A DNA stretch of 64,000 nt. Origin: Streptomyces flavofungini (GTDB lineage Bacteria > Actinomycetota > Actinomycetes > Streptomycetales > Streptomycetaceae). Location of the stretch: NCBI RefSeq assembly GCF_030388665.1, contig NZ_CP128846.1, positions 4,166,501-4,230,500 on the forward strand, read 5' to 3'. Of the stretch, positions 17,676 to 25,537 are shown piece by piece. The notes beneath the pieces were generated by a model. The model was not told the DNA's origin, ran no database searches, and worked only from the letters and a program-made list of their open reading frames with translations. Within the stretch, counting starts at the first letter, position 1. Every line of letters begins with the position of its first letter. The position numbers were made by a program, and so were the translations under genes.

Positions 17676-18407
17676 ATGCCTGCTGCGAGCCGCCGCGAAC
17701 GCCATCGCGCCCAGACCACCGCCGAGATCAAGGCGACCGCCCTGAAACACCTGGTGGAGGAGGGCGCGGAGGCCGTGGCCCTGCGGGGCATCGCCCGCGA
17801 CATGGGCATGGCGCCCGGCACCTTCTACAGCTACTTCGACACCCGCGAGGCGCTCCTCGCCGCCCTCGCCGCCGACGCCTACCGCGACCTCGCCGCCCAC
17901 CTCCGCGCCGCCCGCGACACCCACCCCGCGACGGACCCCGCCGCCCGCGCCCTGGCCCACGGCCTCGCCTACCGCGCGTGGGCGCTCGCGCACCCGCAGG
18001 AGTTCCGGCTCCTGTTCAGCGGGCGGGCCCGGGCGCCGCGCGCGGACACGGCCGAGAGCGCCGAGGCGGAGTACGAGCTGTGCCTCGGCATCGTGGAGAT
18101 CGCGACGACGGCTCGGGCCGCCGGGGGCGAGGACGGGGACGGGGACGGTGGCGCGGTCGATGGCGGCGGCAGTGGCGGAGGCAGCGCCTACGCCTGGGGC
18201 GACTTCGACCCGGCGTTCACCGCCGTCGCCCGCGCCGCCTTCCCCGACCTCACCCCCGCCGCGCTCGCCCTGTCGCTGCGGGTGTGGGGGCGGATGCACG
18301 GGCTCGTGACGCTGGAGATCGACGGTCTCCTGCGGCCGCAGATCGCCGATCCGGCGGTGCTGTACGGCGACGAACTGCGGGATCTCGTACGAGGGTTGGG
18401 GCTCTGA
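17676..18407 (+). CDS. TetR-family transcriptional regulator
   Basis: 243 residues. The N-terminal HTH is typical (AEIKATALKHLVEEGAEAVA, LRGIARDMGMAPGTFYSYFD, residues 15-60). The C-terminal ligand domain has a Gly/Asp-rich insertion (residues about 150-170, GEDGDGDGGAVDGGGSGGG) that is probably a disordered linker. It is divergent from the hypothetical gene at 16786-17568. Confidence 0.85.
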   Translation: MPAASRRERHRAQTTAEIKATALKHLVEEGAEAVALRGIARDMGMAPGTFYSYFDTREALLAALAADAYRDLAAHLRAARDTHPATDPAARALAHGLAYRAWALAHPQEFRLLFSGRARAPRADTAESAEAEYELCLGIVEIATTARAAGGEDGDGDGGAVDGGGSGGGSAYAWGDFDPAFTAVARAAFPDLTPAALALSLRVWGRMHGLVTLEIDGLLRPQIADPAVLYGDELRDLVRGLGL

Positions 18408-18457
18408 CGCACGGGCAGGTCAGGTGGGCCGCATGAGGCCGGGCGGGCCCGTGCGCG

Positions 18458-19678
18458 TCACCTGAGTCCGAGGACCAGCTTGGCCGCCACCGCCGCCCCG
18501 TCGTCGATGATCGCCGCCGCCACGGCCGCCGCCCGCTCCCCGGTCCCGGGCGCGAGCGCCGTCCCGAGCGCCGCCGACAGGGACGCGACGGTCGGCGTCG
18601 GCCCGTCGTGCGCCGCGCCGATGCCCAACTCGGCGACCCGGCCCGCCCAGTACGGCTGGTCCGTCGCCTGCGCCACGACCACCTGCGGCGCACCGGCCCG
18701 GGACGCCGTCGTCGTCGTACCCGCGCCGCCGTGGTGCACGACGGCCGCCACCCGGCGGAACAGCGCCTGGTGATTGACCTCGTCGACGACGAAGCAGTCG
18801 TCCTGGTCGTCGATCAGGTCCAGGTCGGCCCACCCGCTGCGGACGAGGACCCGGCGGCCCTGTGCACGCACCGCCTCGATGGCCACCCGGGCGACGTCGT
18901 CCGAACCGTGCATCGGCATGCTGCCGAAACCCACGTACACCGGGGGCGCGCCCGCCTCCAGGAACTCCACCAGGCCCGCCGGGAGCGGGCGTTCGTCCGG
19001 CAGGGTCCAGGCGCCGGTCTGCACGACGTCGAAGCCGAAGCCCGCGCCGTCGGCCGGCCGCCAGGGGTCGAGGACCGGGTCCGTCGCGAGCCACGGCCGG
19101 TCGCCGATGACGTAGTCGCGCACGTCGGCCACCGGGGGCAGGCCGATCGACGCCCGGTTGGTGTTGAGCGCGTCCCCGAACAGGACGTTGATGCTCCGCG
19201 CGTCCAGGTCCCACAGCTCCCGGTTGCCGGTCACCTCCGGCGGGAACGGACGGCCCGGGTACGCCAGCGGGGCGTGGTGCGGCGACGGCAGCGTGAGCTG
19301 CTGGAACGTCACCGACACCGACGGCACGCCCAGCTTCTCCGCCACCGACCGCGCACCCGCCACGGCGGGCACCATGCCGGTCGCCACCAGCGCGTCGCAC
19401 CCCTCGGCCGCCGCCGTGACCGCGTCGAGCTGGCTCGCGATCAGCTCGGCCGCGCGCTCCGGCAGGGACTTCGGCTGCGGCGCCCCGGTCGTCAGCTCCC
19501 GCGCCGACCGCCCGACCGGCACCATCTCCACCCCGACCCCGGCCAGGCGCTGCGCGAACTCCTCGTCCGGCGGCGCGCACACCCGCACCTCCGCGCCCTG
19601 CTCCCGCAGCCGCACCGCGAGCCCCACCAGCGGCTCGACGTCCCCACGCGATCCGTACGTCGAAAGAACCACACGCAT
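18458..19678 (-). CDS. GT1-family glycosyltransferase (macrolide/UDPGT type)
   Basis: 406 residues from ATG 19678 (GGGGAG seven bases upstream; an alternative ATG is at 19693). N-terminal VVLSTYGSRGDVEPLVGLA is the acceptor-domain signature, and the C-terminal VAAVVHHGGAGTTTTASRAG (with the sugar-nucleotide-binding His/Gly/Thr residues) and PQVVVAQATDQPYWAGRV complete a GT-B fold. It resembles glycosyltransferases of sterols, macrolides and glycopeptides. It is not in an evident biosynthetic cluster. Confidence 0.85.
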   Translation of the reverse strand: MRVVLSTYGSRGDVEPLVGLAVRLREQGAEVRVCAPPDEEFAQRLAGVGVEMVPVGRSARELTTGAPQPKSLPERAAELIASQLDAVTAAAEGCDALVATGMVPAVAGARSVAEKLGVPSVSVTFQQLTLPSPHHAPLAYPGRPFPPEVTGNRELWDLDARSINVLFGDALNTNRASIGLPPVADVRDYVIGDRPWLATDPVLDPWRPADGAGFGFDVVQTGAWTLPDERPLPAGLVEFLEAGAPPVYVGFGSMPMHGSDDVARVAIEAVRAQGRRVLVRSGWADLDLIDDQDDCFVVDEVNHQALFRRVAAVVHHGGAGTTTTASRAGAPQVVVAQATDQPYWAGRVAELGIGAAHDGPTPTVASLSAALGTALAPGTGERAAAVAAAIIDDGAAVAAKLVLGLR

Positions 19679-19957
19679 GTCGCCACTCCCCATGTCCGCG
19701 CCCCGAGCCCGCGCCCCGGGGTTCTCTCCCCGAGTCCGCTGTTCCCGGCCTCGGCGGGCGATTCTGCGGCACCACGGGGGCCTTGCCGCAAGCCCCCCGG
19801 TGAGCTATACGTTGAGAGTGGCGGGGAGAGAGTGCCCGCCTTTTTCTGTGCGCGGGTCGGTGCGGGGGCGCCGGGCGGGGACTCGGACGCCGACCACATG
19901 ACCGGACTCGAACGCCAGCCACATGACCGGACTCGAACGCCAGCCACGTGACCGGAC

Positions 19958-21526
19958 TCAGGCGCCGGGTGTCGGCCCCGCCGCCGCGTCGAGGCGGATC
20001 TCGCGCCGCAGCACCTTCCCCGCCTCCGACCTCGGCACCCGCTCCCGGAACTCGATCACGCGCGGCACCTTGAACCCGGCGAGCGCTCCCCGGCAGTGCG
20101 CGGCGAGCCGGTCGGCGAACGCGTCGTCGCCCCGTATGCCCGGCTCGGGCTGCACGACCGCGGCGACGCGCTGCCCCCACTCCGGGTCCGGCAGCCCGAC
20201 CACGGCCACGTCCGCGACGTCCGGGTGCGCGATCAGGACGGCCTCGACCTCCGCCGGGTACACGTTCACGCCCCCGGAGATGATCAGGTCGGTGCGCCGG
20301 TCCCGCAGGTACAGCCAGCCGTCCTCGTCGACGTACCCCTCGTCACCGGCCGTGAAGTACCCGTCCCGCATGGACCGTTCGGTCTTCTGGGCGTCCTTGT
20401 GGTACGCGAACGGAACGGCGGGCCTGAAGTACACCCCGCCGGTCTCCCCGGCCGCGACCGGACGCCCGTCCCCGTCCAGGATCCGCACCTCGGTGCTCGC
20501 GAGGGGCAGCCCCACGGTGCCGGGCCTGGCCAGCCAGTCCGCGCTGTCCGCGGCGGACACCCCGCCCTCGGTGGCGGCGTAGAACTCGTACAGGACGGGA
20601 CCGAGCCAGTCGATGGCGCGCCGCTTCACCTCGGGCGGGCAGGGCGCGGCACCGTGCACGACGGCGCTCAGGCTCGACACGTCGTACCGCCCGCGCACCT
20701 CGGCGGGCAGCCGCAGCGCCCGGTGCAGGACCGTCGGCACCGCGAACAGCACGTCGACCCGATGCCGGTCGATCAGCTCCAACCACTCTTCCGTACGCGG
20801 CCGTTCGGCGATGACGACCGTGTGCCCGAGCTGCATCGCCATGTTCGCGAACAGGCCCGGCGCGGCGTGGTACAGCGGCGCGGCACACAACTGCGTGTAC
20901 GCCCCCGCGCGCACGCCGACGCGCGCCATGAAGTCCAGCTCGTACGGACTCGGCCCCGGCGGCGCGTCGGACAGCGCGCGCCGGACGGCCTTGGGGCGGC
21001 CGGTGGTGCCGGAGGTGTAGAGCATGACGCCGCCGGCGCGGGGGTGCGGGAGCGGGGTGGTGGTCGGGAGGGTGGTGAGGAGAGCTTCGTAGTCGGTCCA
21101 GCCGGGGGGTGGCGGCCGGGTCCCCCACACGAGCCGCCGCTCCGCCGGGATCCCCGCCGCGTCCAGCGCGGGCCCCGCCACCTCCACCAGCGACGCGTCC
21201 ACGACCACCACGCGGGCCTCGCTGTCGGTGACGACATGCGTCACCTCGGCGGTGGTGAAGTGGTGGCTGAACGGCGTGAAGTACAGGCCCGAGCGGCCGG
21301 TGGCGAGCCGCAGTTCGAAGAAGGCGCGGCTGTTGGGGAGCATCGCGGCGACACAGTCCCCCGGCCGGAGGCCGAGCCCGGCGAGGGCGTGCGCGAGCCG
21401 GCCGGCCCGGGCGTCGAGCTCCCCGTACGAGAGGGTGGTGCCGTCGGGCTCGACCAGGGCGATCCGGCCGGGGTGCGCGGCGGCGACCGCGCCGAAGCCG
21501 ATCTCCGCGCCCGCTCCTGTATCCAT
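19958..21526 (-). CDS. AMP-dependent acyl-CoA synthetase
   Basis: 522 residues from ATG 21526 (GAGGGGG upstream; earlier in-frame ATGs at 21559 and 21688 lack sites). Adenylate-forming motifs in order: MLYTSGTTGRPKAVRRA (phosphate loop), YEFYAATEGGVS, YFTAGDEGYVDEDGWLYLRD, DLIISGGVNVYPAEVEAVL and the C-terminal catalytic Lys in SEAGKVLRRE. This belongs to the FadD-like acyl-CoA ligases. Substrate unknown. Two short direct repeats (CCGGACTCGAACGCCAGCCA) lie just downstream at about 19902-19943. Confidence 0.88.
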   Translation of the reverse strand: MDTGAGAEIGFGAVAAAHPGRIALVEPDGTTLSYGELDARAGRLAHALAGLGLRPGDCVAAMLPNSRAFFELRLATGRSGLYFTPFSHHFTTAEVTHVVTDSEARVVVVDASLVEVAGPALDAAGIPAERRLVWGTRPPPPGWTDYEALLTTLPTTTPLPHPRAGGVMLYTSGTTGRPKAVRRALSDAPPGPSPYELDFMARVGVRAGAYTQLCAAPLYHAAPGLFANMAMQLGHTVVIAERPRTEEWLELIDRHRVDVLFAVPTVLHRALRLPAEVRGRYDVSSLSAVVHGAAPCPPEVKRRAIDWLGPVLYEFYAATEGGVSAADSADWLARPGTVGLPLASTEVRILDGDGRPVAAGETGGVYFRPAVPFAYHKDAQKTERSMRDGYFTAGDEGYVDEDGWLYLRDRRTDLIISGGVNVYPAEVEAVLIAHPDVADVAVVGLPDPEWGQRVAAVVQPEPGIRGDDAFADRLAAHCRGALAGFKVPRVIEFRERVPRSEAGKVLRREIRLDAAAGPTPGA

Positions 21527-21719
21527 GCCCGCCCCCTCGCCCTGTCGTCCTGCGTCCATGGCGCATCGTAGGCATCGGGGGGTCGCCTTGGCATCAGGGC
21601 GTTGACGTGGCCTGACCTGGGCGGGGCGGGCATGGGCACGGGAGCGGGCATGGCGGACGGCGGCGCCCCGAGGCGGCGAGGACGGCATCGGCCGCGCTGT
21701 CGGGCGGGAGGGTCCGGCC

Positions 21720-22052
21720 GGGCGTCCTGCCCCGGTCGACGGGCTTCGTCCGGTCTTGGCCCGCCCTTCGACGCGGGGCGAGAGAGCTGTCGATCACGGC
21801 CGGGGCGAGTCCGCGGCGCTCGCGCTTCGGAGCTCGGCGAGGAGGCCCTCGTGCGGCCGGGGCCACCTTCCCGCGTCGGACCACTCGGTCCACCCGGACC
21901 ACCCGGCCAAGCGGCGTCAGCAGGGCATGCCGGAGCCGACACCGCGTTCCCGCGGCAGGTGCTCCCAGGCGATCCCGGAGTGGAGCGCGAACGGGATGCC
22001 GTGGAACACCATCCGATCCGGAGTGGTCCAACGGACCTCGGAGATCAGTTCG
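21720..22052 (-). pseudogene. degenerate IS5-family transposase remnant
   Basis: Read leftward from the MFS stop, the translation ELISEVRW, RMVFHGIPFALHSGIAWEHL and GSGMPC matches the beginning of IS5-family transposases. Further on, in another frame, AVIDSSLAPRRRAGQDRTKP and PVDRGRTPG match the region around the first catalytic Asp. Several frameshifts make it non-functional. It abuts the last codons of the MFS gene. Confidence 0.6.
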
Positions 22053-23540
22053 TCAGGGTTTCTCAGGCGTCTTGGCCATGGCCGCGACCAGCGCTGCAAG
22101 GAGCAGGGCGCCCGCCGACCACCAGGCCGCGACGGTGAAGCCGTGCACCATCCCCACCCCCGGGCCCCGGCTCCGGGACGGGTGGGCGTCGATGTAGCGG
22201 GTGGCGGCGGACGACGCGATCGTGTTCAACAGGACGGTGCCCAGGGAGCCGCCGATCTGCTGGAAGGTGGAGACGGTCGCGGACGTCACTCCGGCGTCCT
22301 TCGGGGCGACCCCGGCGGTCGCCGTCGCGTAGACCGGCATGAACGTCAGGCCCATGCCCAGGCCGAGCAGCACCAGCGCGGGCAGCACCCCGGTGGTGTA
22401 GGTGGAGTTCGTACTCAGGCGGGTCAGGAGCAGCATGCCGACGGCCGCGAGGAGCATGCCGGGGGCCATCAGGTTGCGGGGGGCGGTGTGGGGCAGGAGC
22501 CGGGCGGCGATCTGCGTCGAGCCGATGACGATCGTGACGGACATCGGCAGGAACGCCAGTCCGGTCTGTACGGGTGAGTAGTCGAGGATGGCCTGGAGGA
22601 AGTAGGTCAGGAACAGGAAGGCGCCGAACATGGCGACGGTGGCCAGGCCCATCGTCGCAAGCGCCGCCGCACGGGTTCTGTCCCTGACGATGTGCAGCGG
22701 CAGCATCGGATGCTTGGCGTGCGACTGCCACCACACGAAGACGGCGAGCAGGACCACACCGGCCGCGACCAGGGTCAGGACCAACGGGTCGGCCCAGCCG
22801 ACGGATTCGGCGTTGCTGGAGCCGTACACGATCGCCACGAGCCCGCCGGAGGCGAGCAGCGCGCCGGGGACGTCGAGGCGCGCCCCGCGCTGGCCGGGGC
22901 TGTCCTTGAGGAGGGCCAGCGCGCCGCCGAGGGCGGCCAGCGCGATGGGGACGTTGACGTACAGGCACCAGCGCCAGGTCGCGTACTCGGTGAGCAGGCC
23001 GCCCACCAGCAGCCCGATGGCGCTGCCGCCTCCGGCGAGCGCGCCGTAGAACCCGAACGCTCTGCCGCGCTCGGCGGGGTCGGTGAACGTCGTGGTCAGC
23101 AGTGACAGTGCGGAGGGGGTCAGGACGGCCGCGCAGGCCCCTTGCAGGGCCCGCGCCGCGAACAGCGTCCCGGGGCCGTCGGCCGCACCGCCGAGCGCGG
23201 AGGCGGCGGCAAATCCGACCAGGCCGATCATGAAGGTGCGTTTGCGGCCGACCAGATCGGCGATCCGGCCGCCGAGGAGGAGCAGGCCGCCGAAGGCCAG
23301 GGAGTACGCGGTGATCACCCACTGCCGGTTCGCGTCCGACATGCCCAGCCCGTTCTGGACGGAGGGCAGGGCGATGTTCACGATCGTGCCGTCGAGAATC
23401 ACCATGAGCTGGGCGCCCGCGATGACGGCGAGGGCCCACCACCGCTTCGGATCGGGCAACTCGGCCGCGTCCGCGGTGGTGTGGAGGACCGGCGTGGTCA
23501 CGGTGCCCCCGGGGGAGGACTTCTTGGTCAAGGCGATCAC
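22053..23540 (-). CDS. MFS drug exporter, DHA2 (EmrB/QacA) type
   Basis: About 495 residues with 14 predicted transmembrane helices. Motif A is in GGRIADLVGRKRTF; motif C-like segments and VILDGTIVNIALPS (the DHA2 motif D1 in helix 1) are present. The family exports drugs or metabolites by proton antiport. The start is uncertain: GTG 23540 has no clear site, while GTG 23501 follows a G-rich GGGGGCACC. The C-terminus abuts an IS relic and may have been altered by it. Confidence 0.85.
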   Translation of the reverse strand: MIALTKKSSPGGTVTTPVLHTTADAAELPDPKRWWALAVIAGAQLMVILDGTIVNIALPSVQNGLGMSDANRQWVITAYSLAFGGLLLLGGRIADLVGRKRTFMIGLVGFAAASALGGAADGPGTLFAARALQGACAAVLTPSALSLLTTTFTDPAERGRAFGFYGALAGGGSAIGLLVGGLLTEYATWRWCLYVNVPIALAALGGALALLKDSPGQRGARLDVPGALLASGGLVAIVYGSSNAESVGWADPLVLTLVAAGVVLLAVFVWWQSHAKHPMLPLHIVRDRTRAAALATMGLATVAMFGAFLFLTYFLQAILDYSPVQTGLAFLPMSVTIVIGSTQIAARLLPHTAPRNLMAPGMLLAAVGMLLLTRLSTNSTYTTGVLPALVLLGLGMGLTFMPVYATATAGVAPKDAGVTSATVSTFQQIGGSLGTVLLNTIASSAATRYIDAHPSRSRGPGVGMVHGFTVAAWWSAGALLLAALVAAMAKTPEKP

Positions 23541-23909
23541 ATTCTGTGTCGGAGGTGTAGGAGCAGACGCGCGGTCCTACACCCCGGGACGCGACACAAG
23601 GGATCGCGAGAGCAGCAGACACCACCAAGAGGTGCCGCAAGGGGGAGAGTCCTACCGCGCGCCGGACGGGGGCACACGGCCGGGGGCAACTATGGCCGCA
23701 ACACGCGTTGTGCAGTTCCAGTCCATGTTTCCCACCTCCTCCCGGCCGGGCACGCGGTACGCATCGACGCCGAACGCGCCGAGTGGTGCGGCGGGCCCCG
23801 CCGCACATGACCTCAGCCAGAGTAGATCAGCCAGCCGGGCACGCAAACGGATTTACCCAGCGCGGTACGGGCTCCCTCACGCTTCGACGAGCAAGACCCC
23901 CGACCCTCC
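23541..23909. other. intergenic region upstream of the MFS gene
   Basis: No convincing gene. It should contain the MFS promoter. I see no clear operator or RNA element. Confidence 0.4.
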
Positions 23910-24173
23910 TTGCCGACACGACCGACTCCCGAGCCGGAGCCGACGGCGCTCGCCGTCGAAAGCGTCAAGCAGACGGCAGTAGACCGCCTTGTCGCTCAGA
24001 TCACGGCGGCGGCCGAGCAGGACGGACGGCCGGTCGAGGAAGTCGCCCGTACGGCTCTTGCTCATGTGTCCGGGCAGGCAGTCGAGCAAGTCCCCGACAC
24101 CGATGGGCACGCAACGGGCACGCAGAAGACTGCGAAGATCATCGCGTTTCGCCCCCGCCGCGTCCCGACATGA
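23910..24173 (+). CDS. small hypothetical protein
   Basis: 87 residues if a TTG at 23910 is used. The central part (AVESVKQTAVDRLVAQITAA, EVARTALAHVSGQAVEQV) is helical and amphipathic with good codon use; no family recognised. It ends head-on against the tRNA terminator, just outside the integrated region. Confidence 0.4.
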   Translation: MPTRPTPEPEPTALAVESVKQTAVDRLVAQITAAAEQDGRPVEEVARTALAHVSGQAVEQVPDTDGHATGTQKTAKIIAFRPRRVPT

Positions 24174-24209
24174 AAAAACCCCAGGTCACGGCGAGTGAGT
24201 CCTGGGGTT
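24173..24209 (-). terminator. Rho-independent terminator after tRNA-Thr
   Basis: On the minus strand a 9-bp stem AACCCCAGG / CCTGGGGTT is followed by a T run. It directly follows the tRNA 3' end and is the native terminator of the tRNA gene, showing that the left side is the original chromosome. Confidence 0.8.
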
Positions 24210-24215
24210 AATCCG

Positions 24216-24262
24216 AGCCGCCTTCGGGATTCGAACCCGAGACCTACGCATTACGAGGGCCT
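24216..24262 (-). other. tRNA-Thr(CGU) 3' fragment: integration site (att core)
   Basis: The minus strand reads CTCGTAATGCGTAGGTCTCG and then GGTTCGAATCCCGAAGGCGG plus CT: anticodon loop (anticodon CGT), variable loop, T arm with GGTTCGAATCCC and acceptor 3' strand. Upstream, where the D arm and 5' acceptor strand should be, the sequence diverges completely. A 3'-only tRNA copy next to the native terminator is the att junction left by a tRNA-targeting integrase. The intact gene should lie at the far right end of the element, outside this window. Confidence 0.85.
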
Positions 24263-24388
24263 GCAAGATCGTGACGGGTGGTGCCGGACGGTGCCGCAGA
24301 ATCCCGTTTCCCCAGGCCAGAGACCTAGGCCCCACAACCCACGTGCTGCTCAATCCACCCTGTCCCACCCAGTCCGCTCACGCACCGC

Positions 24389-24626
24389 TCACGCAATTCC
24401 GTCGTCCCGGGCAGTCGGGGTGAGCTGCTTCTGGAGCTCCTCGATCCGGCTGCTCGTAGCAGCAGTACGCTGCTGCTGGCGGCAGAGCTGCTCCTTCGCC
24501 TTGGTCAGCTCGGCAGCGACACATGCCTGCTCCACCTCACTCCGGGCTGCCTCCACGCCATCGTCGCTATATGCGGGTCCGAGCCGCTTGCTCTCGCCGC
24601 GTCTGACACTCCGGGCAGTCGACCAC
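24389..24626 (-). pseudogene. small CxxC protein gene, frameshifted
   Basis: A GTG at 24626 directly follows the stop of the upstream gene (TGAGTG). It reads VDCPECQTRREQAARTR in one frame, then the sensible translation continues in another (DDGVEAARSEVEQACVAAEL, TKAKEQLCRQQQ, SRIEELQKQL) to a TGA at 24389. The product would be a helical protein of about 80 residues with a CPEC metal-binding pair. The shift near 24575 suggests decay or a base error. Confidence 0.45.
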
Positions 24627-25062
24627 TCACCGGACGTAGGTGTTCTCCCGGTGCTGGATGAAGGTGGTCACGTGATCGCAGGTGAGGATCAGCTCCCAGG
24701 CGTCCAGGTCCTTCTTGCGTTCCTCGGCAGAGGGGAAGGTCTGAAAGAGTCGAGTGAGCTTCTCGATCTGCGCCGGCCCCATCGGTGGCAGCGGACAGCA
24801 TAGACAGCAGTGCCTCATGCGCGACCCGCCTGTGCCCCAGCGGCCGCTCTTGCAATCTGGGTGCAGTTCCCGGAACCGCTCTTCCATGACCTCGTAGTCG
24901 CGCTTCTCCTCTTCGGTGAGGTACATGAGCCCCGGCCAGTTCCCCAGGCCGTCGTACATGGGTTCGCCACATCCCCGACATGGCACCCCGGCCTTGTACT
25001 CGTCCCAGATGAGCCGTATACCTTCACGCTCCCATGCTTCCCGCCGCTCCGTGTCCCGGCGA
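24627..25062 (-). pseudogene. hypothetical gene truncated at its 5' end by the IS256 remnant
   Basis: The last ~140 codons are protein-like: EREGIRLIWDEYKAGVPCRG, CGEPMYDGLGNWPGLMYLTE, HCCLCCPLPPMGPAQIEKLT, then AWELILTCDHVTTF. CxxC pairs (CRGC, CLCC) suggest zinc binding. Upstream the frame becomes the antisense of a transposase, so the start was lost at about 25060. No family recognised. It is followed without a gap by the small CxxC gene. Confidence 0.5.
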
Positions 25063-25437
25063 TCCTCGCCGACGCCTGGGGCCGAAAGTATCCGGCGATC
25101 GTCAGGCTCTGGGAGAACGAGTGGGCGGAGTTCACCCCATTCCTGCGGTTCGACACCGAGATCCGCCGCATCGTCTGCACCACCAACGCGATCGAGTCCG
25201 TGAACGCCAGGATCCGGCGGGCGGTCAAGACCCGCGGACACTTCCAGAACGAGACCGCCGCCCTGAAGTGCGTCTACATGGCGATCATGTCGCTCGACCC
25301 CACGGGCAAGGCTCAGGCCCGCTGGATCATGCGCTGGAAGACCGCGCTGAACGCCTTCGACATCACCTTCGACGGCCGGCTCTCCGCGGCACGTCAGTAA
25401 CCTCAACCACCCGCGTTACACCGTTTGATTGACAGAA
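25063..25437 (+). mobile_element. IS256-family transposase C-terminal remnant
   Basis: The open frame to the stop at 25400 reads WGRKYPAIVRLWENEWAEFT, CTTNAIESVNARIRRAVKTR, GHFQNETAALKCVYMAIMSL and MRWKTALNAFDITFDGRLSA, the C-terminal third of IS256 (mutator) transposases including the catalytic Glu. The N-terminal two thirds are missing. A right end like TTTGATTGACAGAACCCC follows to about 25437. Confidence 0.8.
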
Positions 25438-25473
25438 CCCCGAGCAGCTCTTCAAAAGCACGGGCATACAGAA

Positions 25474-25516
25474 CCGTGCCCTGGCACAAGCGATGACTTC
25501 TTGCACCAGGGCACGG
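25474..25516. terminator. hairpin terminator downstream of the GHKL ATPase gene
   Basis: A near-perfect stem CCGTGCCCTGG-CACAAG / CTTGCACCAGGGCACGG with a 9-nt loop lies 22 bp beyond the stop of the leftward ATPase gene, which it probably terminates. Confidence 0.6.
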
Positions 25517-25537
25517 ACTAGCGGGTGATCTCGGCTG

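Noticed and set aside
24173..24262. A complete tRNA gene
   Set aside because: Only the part from the anticodon loop to the 3' end is present; the 5' half is replaced by unrelated sequence, so it is an att fragment.
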